A DNA stretch of 64,000 nt. Origin: CAZELM01 sp964512995 (GTDB lineage Bacteria > CSSED10-310). The stretch covers positions 32,685 to 96,684 of the forward strand of contig CAZELM010000011.1 in the NCBI GenBank assembly GCA_964512995.1, written 5' to 3'. This document shows, piece by piece, positions 54,860 through 63,365 of the stretch. The translations under genes were made by a program, and so were the position numbers. The first letter of the stretch is position 1; each line of letters opens with the position of its first letter. A model generated the notes under the pieces. That model worked only from the letters and a program-made list of their open reading frames with translations. It searched no databases and was not told the DNA's origin.

Positions 54860-56047
54860 ATGAAAATAGGTATTTCGAGTAAAATCGCAGCATACATGGA
54901 AACAGGATCATGGATCCGTCGAATGTTCGAAGAAGGAAATGAATTGAAACGGCAGGTGGGTGCCGAGAATGTGTTCGATTTTTCATTGGGAAACCCGATG
55001 GGGGAGCCACCGGACCGGTTCATCCAGGCATTGAAAGATTCTTTGAGTGAACCAATCCCGGGAAAACATGGATACATGCCCAATGCCGGATATGCGGACG
55101 TGCGGGACAGATTGGCGGAGGTGCTGTCGAGGGAATATGGCATTCCGATGACCGGCAGACATCTGATCATGACAGTGGGTGCCGCCGGTGCTTTGAATGT
55201 GACTCTCAAAGCATTGATCAATCCGGGAGATACCGTTCTCATTTTTGCTCCCTATTTCGTTGAATATCGATATTACATTGACAATGTCGGAGGTATTTGC
55301 AGGGTCGTTGAAACCGATGACATGTTCAACCTAGATATTCCCGCCATTGAAAAAGCGATGGATCCCACCGTGAAAGCCCTTGTGATCAATACTCCCAATA
55401 ACCCCACCGGCCGGGTTTATTCCGAGGAAACGCTGATGGAGTTGGGGCGTCTGATAGACCGGAAAGCATTGGAATACGGCCATCCGATCTTCATATTATC
55501 CGATGAGCCTTACAAGCGCATTGTCTATGGCGATGTCACCGTTCCATGCCTGTTCAGGATATCACCCAATGCCTTCATCTGCACGTCCTACTCCAAAGAA
55601 TTATCCATTCCCGGAGAACGGTTGGGGTATATCGCTGTCAATCCTGCCTGTGAATTCGTCGATCAGGTCATCAATGCATTCACTTTCTGTAACCGTATTC
55701 TGGGATATGTCAATGCACCGGCATTGATGCAGCGTGCATTGGGAAAAGCGCCCGATGCCATGGTCGACATAACACCCTATCGCACAAACCGCGAACTGTT
55801 ACTCAAAAGTCTGCAGGATATGGGGTATAATGTTTTCCCTCCTGAAGGCGCTTTTTATATGTTCCCCCGAAGCCCCATCGCGGATGAAGTCGAATTTACG
55901 ACGGCACTGAAGTCGGAACGGATTCTGACCGTTCCCGGACGGGGATTCGGGCGAGCGGGATATTTCAGAATTGCATACTGTGTCAGCCGGGATATCATTG
56001 AACGGTCCCTGCCGGGATTCCAGAAAACACTTGAAAAATTCAGATAA
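54860..56047 (+). CDS. Class I/II PLP-dependent aminotransferase
   Basis: 395 residues. Fold-type I features: SLGNPMGEPPDRF, GHGYMPNAGY-like KHGYMPNAGYADVRDRL, NTPNNPTGRVYSEE, LSDEPYKRIVYG and the Schiff-base Lys near 246 in TSYSKELSIPGERLGY; RIAYCVSR near the end carries the carboxylate Arg. Similar to AspB-like aminotransferases; which amino acid is not evident. ATG after a GGGGGGA site. It stands alone between the kinase and the convergent DUF4097 gene. Confidence 0.88.
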   Translation: MKIGISSKIAAYMETGSWIRRMFEEGNELKRQVGAENVFDFSLGNPMGEPPDRFIQALKDSLSEPIPGKHGYMPNAGYADVRDRLAEVLSREYGIPMTGRHLIMTVGAAGALNVTLKALINPGDTVLIFAPYFVEYRYYIDNVGGICRVVETDDMFNLDIPAIEKAMDPTVKALVINTPNNPTGRVYSEETLMELGRLIDRKALEYGHPIFILSDEPYKRIVYGDVTVPCLFRISPNAFICTSYSKELSIPGERLGYIAVNPACEFVDQVINAFTFCNRILGYVNAPALMQRALGKAPDAMVDITPYRTNRELLLKSLQDMGYNVFPPEGAFYMFPRSPIADEVEFTTALKSERILTVPGRGFGRAGYFRIAYCVSRDIIERSLPGFQKTLEKFR

Positions 56048-56093
56048 CCAGGGAAGTCCGCCAAATAACCATTCATCGCACGACACACCCATC

Positions 56094-57260
56094 CTACAGC
56101 ACGGAACGCAGTTTTTGAGCCTCCTCTTCGGTAATCTTACCATCCTGAAGCATTCGTTCAATGATCTCCTGTGGTGATTCGGAGGATCGAGGGGGAGCGG
56201 ATGGGGGGCGAGGCGGACCGGGTGGTTCCGGAACAGTTATCGGCGTCTCCATTCGTTCAGATACCTGTACCGTGATGGGACCTGTCAGGGTTTTCATGCG
56301 GATTTCATTGCCACCCTGACCAATCCGTCCGATAAATTTACGGTTGCTCTTCTGCGTCGCATTGATTGCGGATGAAATTTTTACAGGTCCGGACATCGAT
56401 TTCGCGATCAGTTCCGCGGATGTGTTTTGTGGCAGCACAACCCGGATCGGACCGTTCATTGTTTTAAATGAAAGCTCACCGGACACGCTGTCTAACACCG
56501 CTTTGATCGGACCATTCATCGATTTGACTTTCAGGCTCGCCGGCGAACTGTCTTCGATGGTAATCGGACCGTTCATTGTCTTACTGCGGACATTCCCGGT
56601 CAAGGATGCCATTCGCAATGGGCCATTCGTTGCATGCAATCGAACATCTCCCGTGGTGTTCTGACATGAGATGACTCCATGCAAGCTCTTGACACTGATA
56701 TTCAGATGTCGAGGAACGTGGATTTCCAGATGGGTTTTGGTATTTCCACTCGTGGCATTCGATATATTCGGGTGTTTGTGCGTGTCGATGATGACAGACA
56801 GTTTTGTTTTGAGTTCTTTGAGTTTTTCCGGCAAAGCTTTCAACGAGAACACGGGCCGGGCATCTTCACTTTCTTCATCGTTATCCCCGGTCTCAGTCGC
56901 CTCCACATGATGCTTTTTACCGGAAATCGTACGGGATACATCGGAGATCACCTCGGAGACCGACTGCTCGATGGCTGAACCGATCCGATGGATATCAAAG
57001 CCAAACATGTCATCATCATCGGGATCACCGGCATCATCCGAAAGAATTGATCCACATTGAATTTTAATCATGCCGTCTGATTCCTTGAACGTTGGTAAGA
57101 CATCATCCGGCACCGTGTCGCCCGGGACCTCAATGGAACCATTGATCTGAATACCAGACTGATCCCATCCCAGAATTTCAACCCGGCCATTTGGATTCGT
57201 TATCACCAATTCCGATACGCCTTCCCCTAAAAATTCCTTTTGTATGTTGAGGATTGCCAT
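56094..57260 (-). CDS. DUF4097 beta-ladder protein with SHOCT-like tail
   Basis: 388 residues from the ATG after AAAAGGAGGTATAAC; longer frames run into the next gene. Residues about 190-340 have the repeating beta-roll pattern SKTMNGPI, VKSMNGPIK, FKTMNGPIR and AKSMSGPVK at 22-24-residue spacing. Residues 65-175 are acidic and less ordered. The C-terminus (QEIIERMLQDGKITEEEAQK) is a helical SHOCT-like tail. DUF4097 proteins are often membrane-linked through a partner; no transmembrane segment is present here. The DUF2089 gene overlaps its ribosome site, so the two are coupled. Confidence 0.8.
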   Translation of the reverse strand: MAILNIQKEFLGEGVSELVITNPNGRVEILGWDQSGIQINGSIEVPGDTVPDDVLPTFKESDGMIKIQCGSILSDDAGDPDDDDMFGFDIHRIGSAIEQSVSEVISDVSRTISGKKHHVEATETGDNDEESEDARPVFSLKALPEKLKELKTKLSVIIDTHKHPNISNATSGNTKTHLEIHVPRHLNISVKSLHGVISCQNTTGDVRLHATNGPLRMASLTGNVRSKTMNGPITIEDSSPASLKVKSMNGPIKAVLDSVSGELSFKTMNGPIRVVLPQNTSAELIAKSMSGPVKISSAINATQKSNRKFIGRIGQGGNEIRMKTLTGPITVQVSERMETPITVPEPPGPPRPPSAPPRSSESPQEIIERMLQDGKITEEEAQKLRSVL

Positions 57261-57261
57261 G

Positions 57262-57657
57262 TTATACCTCCTTTTCTGCATCGCCTTCCAACAGCGCGAT
57301 GGCGGTTTCATAATCAATGTTTCCCTTTTCGAGCCGATCCAGAATCGCCAATTTTTCAGAACGGCTGATCGAAGCGACTTCGTCTTCGTCTGCTGAATAT
57401 CCGAGCGCGGTAATGGCTCGCCGAAGTTCCTTTCGGACGGTTGGATAGGAGATTCCAAGTTCTCGTTCCACCAGCTTGATGTTTCCTCTTTTGAGAATGA
57501 ATACCGTGATAAAATGCTTCACTTCCGGGTCCAGATGGCAGAAATTACAGGATTGAAACCGCCCGGAAATCTCGGTATCACAATTCGGACAACGATACTT
57601 GGCAATTTCCAGTTCTCCACCACACGCAGGACATCCACCTTTTATCCGCCTGCCCAT
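57262..57657 (-). CDS. DUF2089 zinc-ribbon/HTH protein, probable regulator of the pair
   Basis: 131 residues. Three CxxC pairs (Cys9/12, 23/26, 37/40) form zinc-ribbon motifs, then an HTH (IKLVERELGISYPTVRKELRRAI) at about 58-80. The C-terminus (AILDRLEKGNIDYETAIALLEG) matches the SHOCT-like tail of DUF4097. It ends GTATAA, which overlaps the ribosome site of the next gene. DUF2089 proteins are thought to be DNA-binding regulators. The promoter carries two direct repeats that could be its operator. Confidence 0.85.
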   Translation of the reverse strand: MGRRIKGGCPACGGELEIAKYRCPNCDTEISGRFQSCNFCHLDPEVKHFITVFILKRGNIKLVERELGISYPTVRKELRRAITALGYSADEDEVASISRSEKLAILDRLEKGNIDYETAIALLEGDAEKEV

Positions 57658-57689
57658 TGTCTACCTCCAGTAAAAAAAATGTTGAAGTT

Positions 57690-57769
57690 AATAAAATTAA
57701 CTCATACATAAATATATCTAATATAAATAATTAAAAATGTCAATATCATAATCAATAAAATTAACTCAT
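57690..57769 (-). promoter_or_regulatory. Promoter of the DUF2089-DUF4097 operon between two identical 16-bp repeats
   Basis: Reading leftward: ATGAGTTAATTTTATT (57754-57769), TTGACA (57738-57743), 17-bp spacer, TAGATA (57715-57720), and ATGAGTTAATTTTATT again (57690-57705), 64 bp apart. The -35 is 10 bp after the first repeat; the second covers the likely start site. The arrangement is what an autorepressor or activator with two sites would use. Confidence 0.75.
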
Positions 57770-57795
57770 TATCCGGAACAACTGCAGGAGGCTAT

Positions 57796-57823
57796 TTGAA
57801 GCGCTTTTTATTTTATGTATACT
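57796..57823 (+). promoter_or_regulatory. Promoter of the UbiA gene
   Basis: TTGAAG, 16-bp spacer, TATACT; start codon 45 bp downstream. The divergent DUF2089 promoter starts less than 30 bp away, so the two share control DNA. Confidence 0.6.
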
Positions 57824-57867
57824 TTAACGCGGCTGTTGTGCCAGCAACTGATAAGTGAGGAACCAGC

Positions 57868-58770
57868 GTGAAAATAAATGATAAGGCCTGTCTGTGGTGG
57901 AGAGCCACGCGCCCATTCGCATTCCCGGCTTCTGTTATTCCTGTTTTTCTGGGAACAGCCACTGCATGGCTTCATAACGACATCAACTGGCTGTTTTTTC
58001 TGTTCACTCTGGCCGGTGCCATGGCCATGCATGGCGGGGCGAATATTCTCAATGACATTTACGATTATAAAAAAGGCGTCGACCGAACCGGCACATACGG
58101 ATCTTCAGGAATTCTCATCGAGCAGCGGATGTCTTCCCGGGAATTGCTGACCGAAGCGATTCTGCTGTATGCGGTTGCGGCGATCATCGGCATGTACCTG
58201 TGGATTCGAGTCGGGTGGTGGGTATTGTGGCTTGGCATCATCGGTATATCCGGAGGCTATTTCTATACGGCGAGTTTTGCCCTGAAGTATCGTGCCATGG
58301 GAGATCTCTGCGTCTTTCTCTTCTTTGGCATCCTGATCACGCTGGGAGCTTTTTATGTTCAGACCGGCGATCTCAGTTGGATTCCCGTCCTCTACGCAAT
58401 CCCCATCGGGCTTCTCATCGATGGCATTCTGCATGGAAACAACCTGAGGGACATTCAATCGGATGGTGATGTCGGAGTCGTTACGCTGGCCGGGCATCTG
58501 GGAATCCGAGGGTCCCACTACTTTTATCTCATTCTCGTAGCCGGCGCGTTTCTGTCGGTTCCCATCCTGATCATAACCGTTCATCTTCCCTGGCCCAGCG
58601 GACTGGTTTTTCTGTCGATCCCGCTGGCTGTTCGGAATGTAAAGACAGCATTTCAGTCCCACGCTCTTCCCACCCAGCAATTCGCTCATATTGACGCCAT
58701 GGGAGCTCAGTTACAGATGGCATTCGGCCTGCTGATGACCGTCGGTGTCATTCTCGGCAAATGGTTCTGA
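57868..58770 (+). CDS. UbiA-family prenyltransferase, MenA-like
   Basis: 300 residues with about eight hydrophobic helices. First aspartate motif NDIYDYKKGVD (62-72), second in NNLRDIQSDGDVG (near 191-203), as in 1,4-dihydroxy-2-naphthoate prenyltransferase and MqnP. It joins a polyprenyl diphosphate to an aromatic or similar acceptor in the membrane. The acceptor is not fixed from sequence: naphthoate is likely, others possible. GTG start seven bases after GAGG. The radical SAM/SPASM gene follows 17 bp downstream. Confidence 0.8.
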   Translation: MKINDKACLWWRATRPFAFPASVIPVFLGTATAWLHNDINWLFFLFTLAGAMAMHGGANILNDIYDYKKGVDRTGTYGSSGILIEQRMSSRELLTEAILLYAVAAIIGMYLWIRVGWWVLWLGIIGISGGYFYTASFALKYRAMGDLCVFLFFGILITLGAFYVQTGDLSWIPVLYAIPIGLLIDGILHGNNLRDIQSDGDVGVVTLAGHLGIRGSHYFYLILVAGAFLSVPILIITVHLPWPSGLVFLSIPLAVRNVKTAFQSHALPTQQFAHIDAMGAQLQMAFGLLMTVGVILGKWF

Positions 58771-58787
58771 CAAAAAAAGGAGCAATC

Positions 58788-59792
58788 ATGAATCGCTTGA
58801 TGAAGATATCCCGTCTGGCACAGATTCTTTATCATTACAAATCAAACCAGCACCTGTTACCCAATGGCCCCATTCGGCTCTGGATCGAATCGACCAATGA
58901 ATGCAATTTACGGTGCCGCGTATGTCCGAATGCCACGGACCAGACCTCACGCCGGGGCACCATGGATTTGGCCATCTATCGCTCGATTATGGAGCAGATT
59001 CAGGGCATTACCAATGATGTCAATCTGTCACATCGGGGGGAACCGCTTTTCCATCCGCAACTGGAAGATATGATTCAGATTGCCCGGGATTACGGAATCG
59101 GAACGCGGATACACACCAACGCAACCACTCTGGATGAATCCCGCTCCAGATCGCTCCTGGAGGCAGGCCCGGATCTGATCTCTTTCAGTTTTGACGGCTA
59201 TGATAAGGAAACATATGAATCGGTCCGCATCGGAGCCGATTTCAATCAGACACTCCGGAATATCAAAATATTCTTATCAGAAAAGAAGAAGACGCAGCTT
59301 CACCGCCCGTACACCATCATTCAGATCATTGAACCCTGGAATGCCACACCGGAATACCGGGAACGGCTGAATGCATTCGGAAGGGAACTTCGGCAGTTCG
59401 GACTGGATAAGTTTTACGTCAAACGGCCGCATAACTGGGCGGGCAATGCTCCCGGAGATATCGATGGGGCTCGTTTTATCCCTTGTACCTTCATCCATTA
59501 TTCTCTGACTGTCTTATGGGATGGAACAGTATGTCCGTGTCCGCAGGACTGGTATGGCACGATGCCGATTGGAAATGTTCACCATCAATCCATCTCCGAT
59601 ATCTGGAATGGACCTGAGCTGACGGAATTGCGTCGCCGGATGAACCGCCGGGATCTGGATGGCCTGTTGTGTCATAATTGTGACCGTATATTCCGGTCTG
59701 CATGGCTGGGAATTCCGACAGAAAATATCAAAGCGTTTCTCGGTGAAACACTCGCCGGCTATCGTTGGGTTGCCAGGTTAATCCAGAAGTAG
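58788..59792 (+). CDS. Radical SAM/SPASM-like protein cotranscribed with the prenyltransferase
   Basis: 334 residues. Cys39-x3-Cys43-x2-Cys46 in NECNLRCRVCPNA, then SHRGEPLFHPQLEDMI, THTNATTL-like RIHTNATTLDES, SFSFDGYDKETYE. The C-terminal segment has CTFIHYSLTVLWDGTVCPCPQDWYG (split here by its cysteines: Cys near 235, 249 and 251) and LLCHNCDR, a SPASM-like auxiliary-cluster set. Members modify peptides or small molecules. The tight linkage to UbiA suggests a lipid or quinone-related step; this is inference. ATG with AAAGGAGC upstream. Confidence 0.82.
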   Translation: MNRLMKISRLAQILYHYKSNQHLLPNGPIRLWIESTNECNLRCRVCPNATDQTSRRGTMDLAIYRSIMEQIQGITNDVNLSHRGEPLFHPQLEDMIQIARDYGIGTRIHTNATTLDESRSRSLLEAGPDLISFSFDGYDKETYESVRIGADFNQTLRNIKIFLSEKKKTQLHRPYTIIQIIEPWNATPEYRERLNAFGRELRQFGLDKFYVKRPHNWAGNAPGDIDGARFIPCTFIHYSLTVLWDGTVCPCPQDWYGTMPIGNVHHQSISDIWNGPELTELRRRMNRRDLDGLLCHNCDRIFRSAWLGIPTENIKAFLGETLAGYRWVARLIQK

Positions 59793-59797
59793 CCTTT

Positions 59798-59827
59798 AAA
59801 AAAAAAGGACAGCCTGTCAGACTGTCC
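59798..59827 (-). terminator. Leftward terminator of the small cytoplasmic protein gene
   Basis: Reading leftward: GGACAG, loop TCTGACAGG, CTGTCC, then nine T. Short stem but a strong T-run. The matching gene stops about 55 bp to the right. Confidence 0.75.
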
Positions 59828-59882
59828 CTCTCGATAATAATATATAATTCGGCAAATCGTTCGGATTGATAAAAAGATGGGG

Positions 59883-60209
59883 TCAGCGCGACAACGCCTT
59901 TGTCAGTTCATCGGCAAAGCCCTGGGTTCCTTTCTGCTTCAGGAACAACACCAGCCGTTCAACGGCTTTGGGATCACTGGGAAGATGTGGCTTGGCGGCT
60001 TCTATCGCCTGTTTCAGCAGCTCTTCCTGAAAGGTTTCCGGTAGCGCCATCTCGGCATAGAAATTCAGCCGTTCTTTTTTCACCAGCAAAAAGTTAAAAT
60101 TTGCATCCACACACAGCGATGAATCGCCTTTGTCAATCAGTGGCAGAACACTGAAACGACTGGTCAGTGCTGTTACTTTTACTTCCTTCTTAAATTGGTC
60201 CTTTGCCAT
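59883..60209 (-). CDS. Small cytoplasmic protein of unknown function
   Basis: 108 residues, no signal or membrane segment, with a predicted beta-rich first half (LTSRFSVLPLIDKGDSSLCV) and helical second half (LLKQAIEAAKPHLPSDPKAV). I do not recognise the family. AAAAGGAGC upstream of the ATG, a promoter at 60275-60303 and a terminator at 59798-59827 define a clean monocistronic unit, so the gene is probably real and expressed. Confidence 0.75.
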   Translation of the reverse strand: MAKDQFKKEVKVTALTSRFSVLPLIDKGDSSLCVDANFNFLLVKKERLNFYAEMALPETFQEELLKQAIEAAKPHLPSDPKAVERLVLFLKQKGTQGFADELTKALSR

Positions 60210-60274
60210 TTTTTGCTCCTTTTATTTCCGAAAAAAATCTCTCTCGCCATTCATGGTCTCGGAAAACCAGACGC

Positions 60275-60303
60275 AGTCTATTTATTTATTTTATTCCGGT
60301 CAA
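60275..60303 (-). promoter_or_regulatory. Promoter of the small protein gene
   Basis: Reading leftward: TTGACC, exactly 17 bp, TAGACT; the ATG is 66 bp downstream. A TATAAT sequence in the opposite direction at 60311-60316 may be the -10 of the divergent phosphorylase gene. Confidence 0.6.
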
Positions 60304-60381
60304 CAAAAAATATAATATCAAGATCGATATGGAAGCAGAAACGTGTTCACGATTACTGCGCCACCGATAAGGAACCAGGAT

Positions 60382-61164
60382 ATGTCGTCAAGCATCCCTC
60401 TTTTGATCATCGCAGCGTTGCATCAGGAAATACCCGCTCTGCGTCTCCCCTCGCATCCATTCCCCAGAAACAATCCCCTCCAGCCCTTTCAGATCTCAAC
60501 CGGATTCTCCCGGCCTGTCGGAATCCTGGTTTGTGGAGTTGGCGGGAAACGGGCCGTTGCGACGCTCCGGCAAACACTCAGCACCCATCGATTCGATCAC
60601 GCCCTGATCGTCGGCTGGTCGGGTGCATTATCGGAGGAGATCGGGATATTTGATCTGGTCCTGCCACATGCGATTCACCACTGGAAATCCAATGGACATA
60701 CTCCACTGCACCCCGATAAAAAGCTTCATGAAACCATTCGCACGTATTTTGAATCCATTTCGGAGCCGGTTCATGTGAGCAGCGGTGTTACAACCGACCG
60801 GATGGTCAGCTCATCCGCTCACAAGAAACATCTGCTGGAGATGTTTCAGTCGCACAGTGTCGACATGGAAACATACTATCTCATGAATGTATTATCTGAA
60901 CACCGCATTCCAGCCGCTGTCTTACGGATCATATCGGATAAGGCAGATGAAACCATTGGCGTTGATATCGAGTCATTGCCCAGAACCGCCATTCGCCGAT
61001 GGATCCATTACATCCGTCGGCCCATGGAGTTGTGGCATTATGTGCTCCTGATCAGACAACTGAAGTCCGCATCACGCGTCCTGAATCACCACCTCCCCAA
61101 TATCATCGACCTTTTAATAACATTGCCACCGGTTCCGAAGCGTGATACATTGCCGGACGGATAA
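60382..61164 (+). CDS. Nucleoside phosphorylase-like protein (HpnG/MTAN type)
   Basis: 260 residues. PNP/UDP-phosphorylase fold with ILVCGVGGKRAVATL, LIVGWSGALSEEIGI, VSSGVTTDRMV, the purine-binding VDMETYYLMNVL and the Asp in RIISDKADET. Family members cleave N-glycosidic bonds of nucleosides; HpnG in hopanoid synthesis and MTA/SAH nucleosidases are close. A hopanoid or futalosine role is possible given the neighbouring prenyltransferase and radical SAM genes, but is not shown. ATG after AAGGAACCAGGAT. Followed 14 bp later by the HAD gene. Confidence 0.75.
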   Translation: MSSSIPLLIIAALHQEIPALRLPSHPFPRNNPLQPFQISTGFSRPVGILVCGVGGKRAVATLRQTLSTHRFDHALIVGWSGALSEEIGIFDLVLPHAIHHWKSNGHTPLHPDKKLHETIRTYFESISEPVHVSSGVTTDRMVSSSAHKKHLLEMFQSHSVDMETYYLMNVLSEHRIPAAVLRIISDKADETIGVDIESLPRTAIRRWIHYIRRPMELWHYVLLIRQLKSASRVLNHHLPNIIDLLITLPPVPKRDTLPDG

Positions 61165-61178
61165 GGAGCAGACTACGT

Positions 61179-61790
61179 ATGCAGAATAATCACGTCACCG
61201 ATCATGGCCTGGCATTGTTTGATTTCGACGGGACGATCACCCGCAGGGATACGTTCGTGGATTTTATCATTTTTGCGATCGGACCCTGGCTGTTTTTAAA
61301 AGGAATATTCAAACTGGCACCGTGGATCCTTTTATATGGATTGAAACTATATCGGAATGATCAGTTGAAGCCAAAATTTCTCACCTATTTTTTTTCGGGA
61401 ATGGAACTTTCGGAGTTTCAGAATCGCGCTCGTGACTATTCGATCAAACGGCTCCCCAAAATCATCAAGCAATCCGCACTGGATCGGCTGGGGTGGCATA
61501 AAAAAGAAAATCATCGGGTATGCGTCGTATCCGCATCGATTGATTTATGGTTGTCCGACTGGTGTTCACGATATGATGTGGAACTGATATCGACCCAACT
61601 CGAAGTCCGGGATGGAAAAATCACCGGCCGATTGGCATCAAAAAATTGTTATGGAATGGAAAAAGTCAATCGGATCAAAGAGGTCATCGATCTGAGCGCT
61701 TACTCGAAGATTTATGCCTATGGCGACAGCCGTGGAGATCGGGAGATGCTGAAACTGGCTCATGAGCCTTTTTATCGGACATTCCACTGA
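61179..61790 (+). CDS. HAD-IB family phosphatase (TIGR01490-like)
   Basis: 203 residues. Motif I DFDGTIT (Asp15, Asp17), motif II VVSAS, and motif III/IV YGDSRGDREML. Two hydrophobic helical segments around residues 35-65 are typical of the SerB-like IB members with caps. Substrate unknown: phosphoserine, phosphoethanolamine or lysophosphatidic acid in relatives. AAGGAG upstream, in an operon with the phosphorylase gene. It converges with the transporter gene. Confidence 0.82.
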   Translation: MQNNHVTDHGLALFDFDGTITRRDTFVDFIIFAIGPWLFLKGIFKLAPWILLYGLKLYRNDQLKPKFLTYFFSGMELSEFQNRARDYSIKRLPKIIKQSALDRLGWHKKENHRVCVVSASIDLWLSDWCSRYDVELISTQLEVRDGKITGRLASKNCYGMEKVNRIKEVIDLSAYSKIYAYGDSRGDREMLKLAHEPFYRTFH

Positions 61791-61808
61791 TTAACCGTCG
61801 TCCTTCAG

Positions 61809-62699
61809 TTACAGGAATAAAATCGATACACCTGAAACCGCCACAACCGCTCCCAATACTTCTCTGGCAGTGACTTTTTCTTTAAATACAAAAACAGAGG
61901 GCAGAATAATCAGAACCGGAACAATCGCCATGATCGTCGATGCGATGCCGGTCGAGGTATGCTGAACAGCCAACAGGGAAAAGGAGACGCCGAGAAATGG
62001 ACCGAAAAAAGATCCCAATGTGATCTGAAGCATAGCGGATCGATTCCGGACGGCACGATTCAATAATGACCACAGCCGAAACAGGACGAATAACATTAAA
62101 AAGCCGGCTAAGCCGGAGAGGATTCTGATCTGGGTGGCAGCGAATGCGCTGTAGGTTCCCATCCCGAATTTGCTGAGCACCAATCCCACCGATTGCCCCA
62201 AGGCTCCCCCAAATGCCAGCAAGACGCCGGAAGCCGGACAGGAGAAAAAGTTACGGCGGTTGACAGGATCGGGTTTCATGATAACCCACACAATACCGGC
62301 CACCGTCAGAATCATGCCCAGGATGCTTCGGGGAGACAGTGTTTCATGTAACATCAGCCAGCCGATCAATGTCGTCAGAACAGGAACGGATGCCATGATC
62401 AACATGGCGATGCGGGAGCCAACGATAATGAATGCCCGGAACAGGCATAAATCACCGAAGACAAAGCCCGCCACGCCTGACAGGGATAACCATATCCAAT
62501 GACTCGGCGATGCATCGACCGGAAAAAACAAACCCCGTGAAAGATATGTAAACAGGCTCAGAAATAAAAATCCGAATATGAGCCGAATGAGATTGACAGC
62601 CAGAGAGCCGACTCTTTTCCCGGCCGCTTCGAAGGACATGGCGGTCAGGGTCCAGCACATTGCGGTGAATAAGGCTGAAAATTCTCCGACTCTGGTCAC
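61809..62699 (-). CDS. EamA/DMT-family transporter
   Basis: 296 residues from the GTG at 62699, nine bases after AAAAGGG; upstream TTG is an alternative. About ten hydrophobic helices in two EamA halves (the internal duplication is seen in LIRLIFGFLFLSLFTY and QIRILSGLAGFLMLFVLF, and in TTLIGWLMLHETLSPRSILG and ILPSVFVFKEKVTAREVLG). Members export small metabolites such as amino acids. The substrate is unknown. Followed on the left by the convergent HAD gene. Confidence 0.85.
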   Translation of the reverse strand: MTRVGEFSALFTAMCWTLTAMSFEAAGKRVGSLAVNLIRLIFGFLFLSLFTYLSRGLFFPVDASPSHWIWLSLSGVAGFVFGDLCLFRAFIIVGSRIAMLIMASVPVLTTLIGWLMLHETLSPRSILGMILTVAGIVWVIMKPDPVNRRNFFSCPASGVLLAFGGALGQSVGLVLSKFGMGTYSAFAATQIRILSGLAGFLMLFVLFRLWSLLNRAVRNRSAMLQITLGSFFGPFLGVSFSLLAVQHTSTGIASTIMAIVPVLIILPSVFVFKEKVTAREVLGAVVAVSGVSILFL

Positions 62700-62720
62700 G
62701 ACAACCAACCCTTTTCTGTT

Positions 62721-63365
62721 TTAAAATCGAACGGCAGTCCCGACACCCCAACCCATCCGGTCTCCCAGATCCAATTCCAGGAATGCGGAAATCTGATCGG
62801 TAAATCGCGCTCTGGTACCCATTGCAAGAGTTAAATTTGTCGTATTATCTTCATCCGCAATAGCAAACGTCAGATTGATTCCGGAATATGGTGTCAGATC
62901 AAAATCGATATATTCGGCGAGGTTTTTGGATGCAATCACAGAACATTCCAGGTCGGTATAGGCATCGGCAATGATTCGATGGTCTTCTTTTTTCTCAAAG
63001 ATGTAAGCAGCCGATCCTCTCAGAGCGATATCAACGGGCAGTTCCGGCGAATCATCCCAGATTCGTGCCATCCCGCCAAGACCGATTCCAGCCGTCGTGG
63101 TGTTCCCCCACACAGTATCGACTTTGATGATATCCAATTGTGCAAACAAACTGCCGAAATCATTGATACCCGTTTCCACTCGAATCGGAAATGATGTCAG
63201 TTCCTGATCCCAATCACCATCATGATCGAATACTCCCACGGTCACTTCCGTCCCGTCGGGTATGCTCCCATCGGTAAAAAAATGCGATCCTGCCAGTACC
63301 GGATGGCAGACTATGCATAACAATAGAACGATAAATGCAACCGGAATCCGGCCATTGGTTCCCAT
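62721..63365 (-). CDS. Small outer-membrane beta-barrel protein
   Basis: 214 residues. Signal peptide (about 25 residues, ending VLAG). The mature chain alternates amphipathic strands (TSFPIRVETGI, SLFAQLDIIKV, ALRGSAAYIFEK, NLTFAIADED, ISAFLELDLGDRM) and ends in Phe (VGTAVRF), the C-terminal residue recognised by the barrel assembly machinery. It supports a Gram-negative-type envelope. No ligand is evident. AAAGGAGC upstream. Separated from the transporter gene by 21 bp on the same strand, so perhaps cotranscribed. Confidence 0.8.
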   Translation of the reverse strand: MGTNGRIPVAFIVLLLCIVCHPVLAGSHFFTDGSIPDGTEVTVGVFDHDGDWDQELTSFPIRVETGINDFGSLFAQLDIIKVDTVWGNTTTAGIGLGGMARIWDDSPELPVDIALRGSAAYIFEKKEDHRIIADAYTDLECSVIASKNLAEYIDFDLTPYSGINLTFAIADEDNTTNLTLAMGTRARFTDQISAFLELDLGDRMGWGVGTAVRF

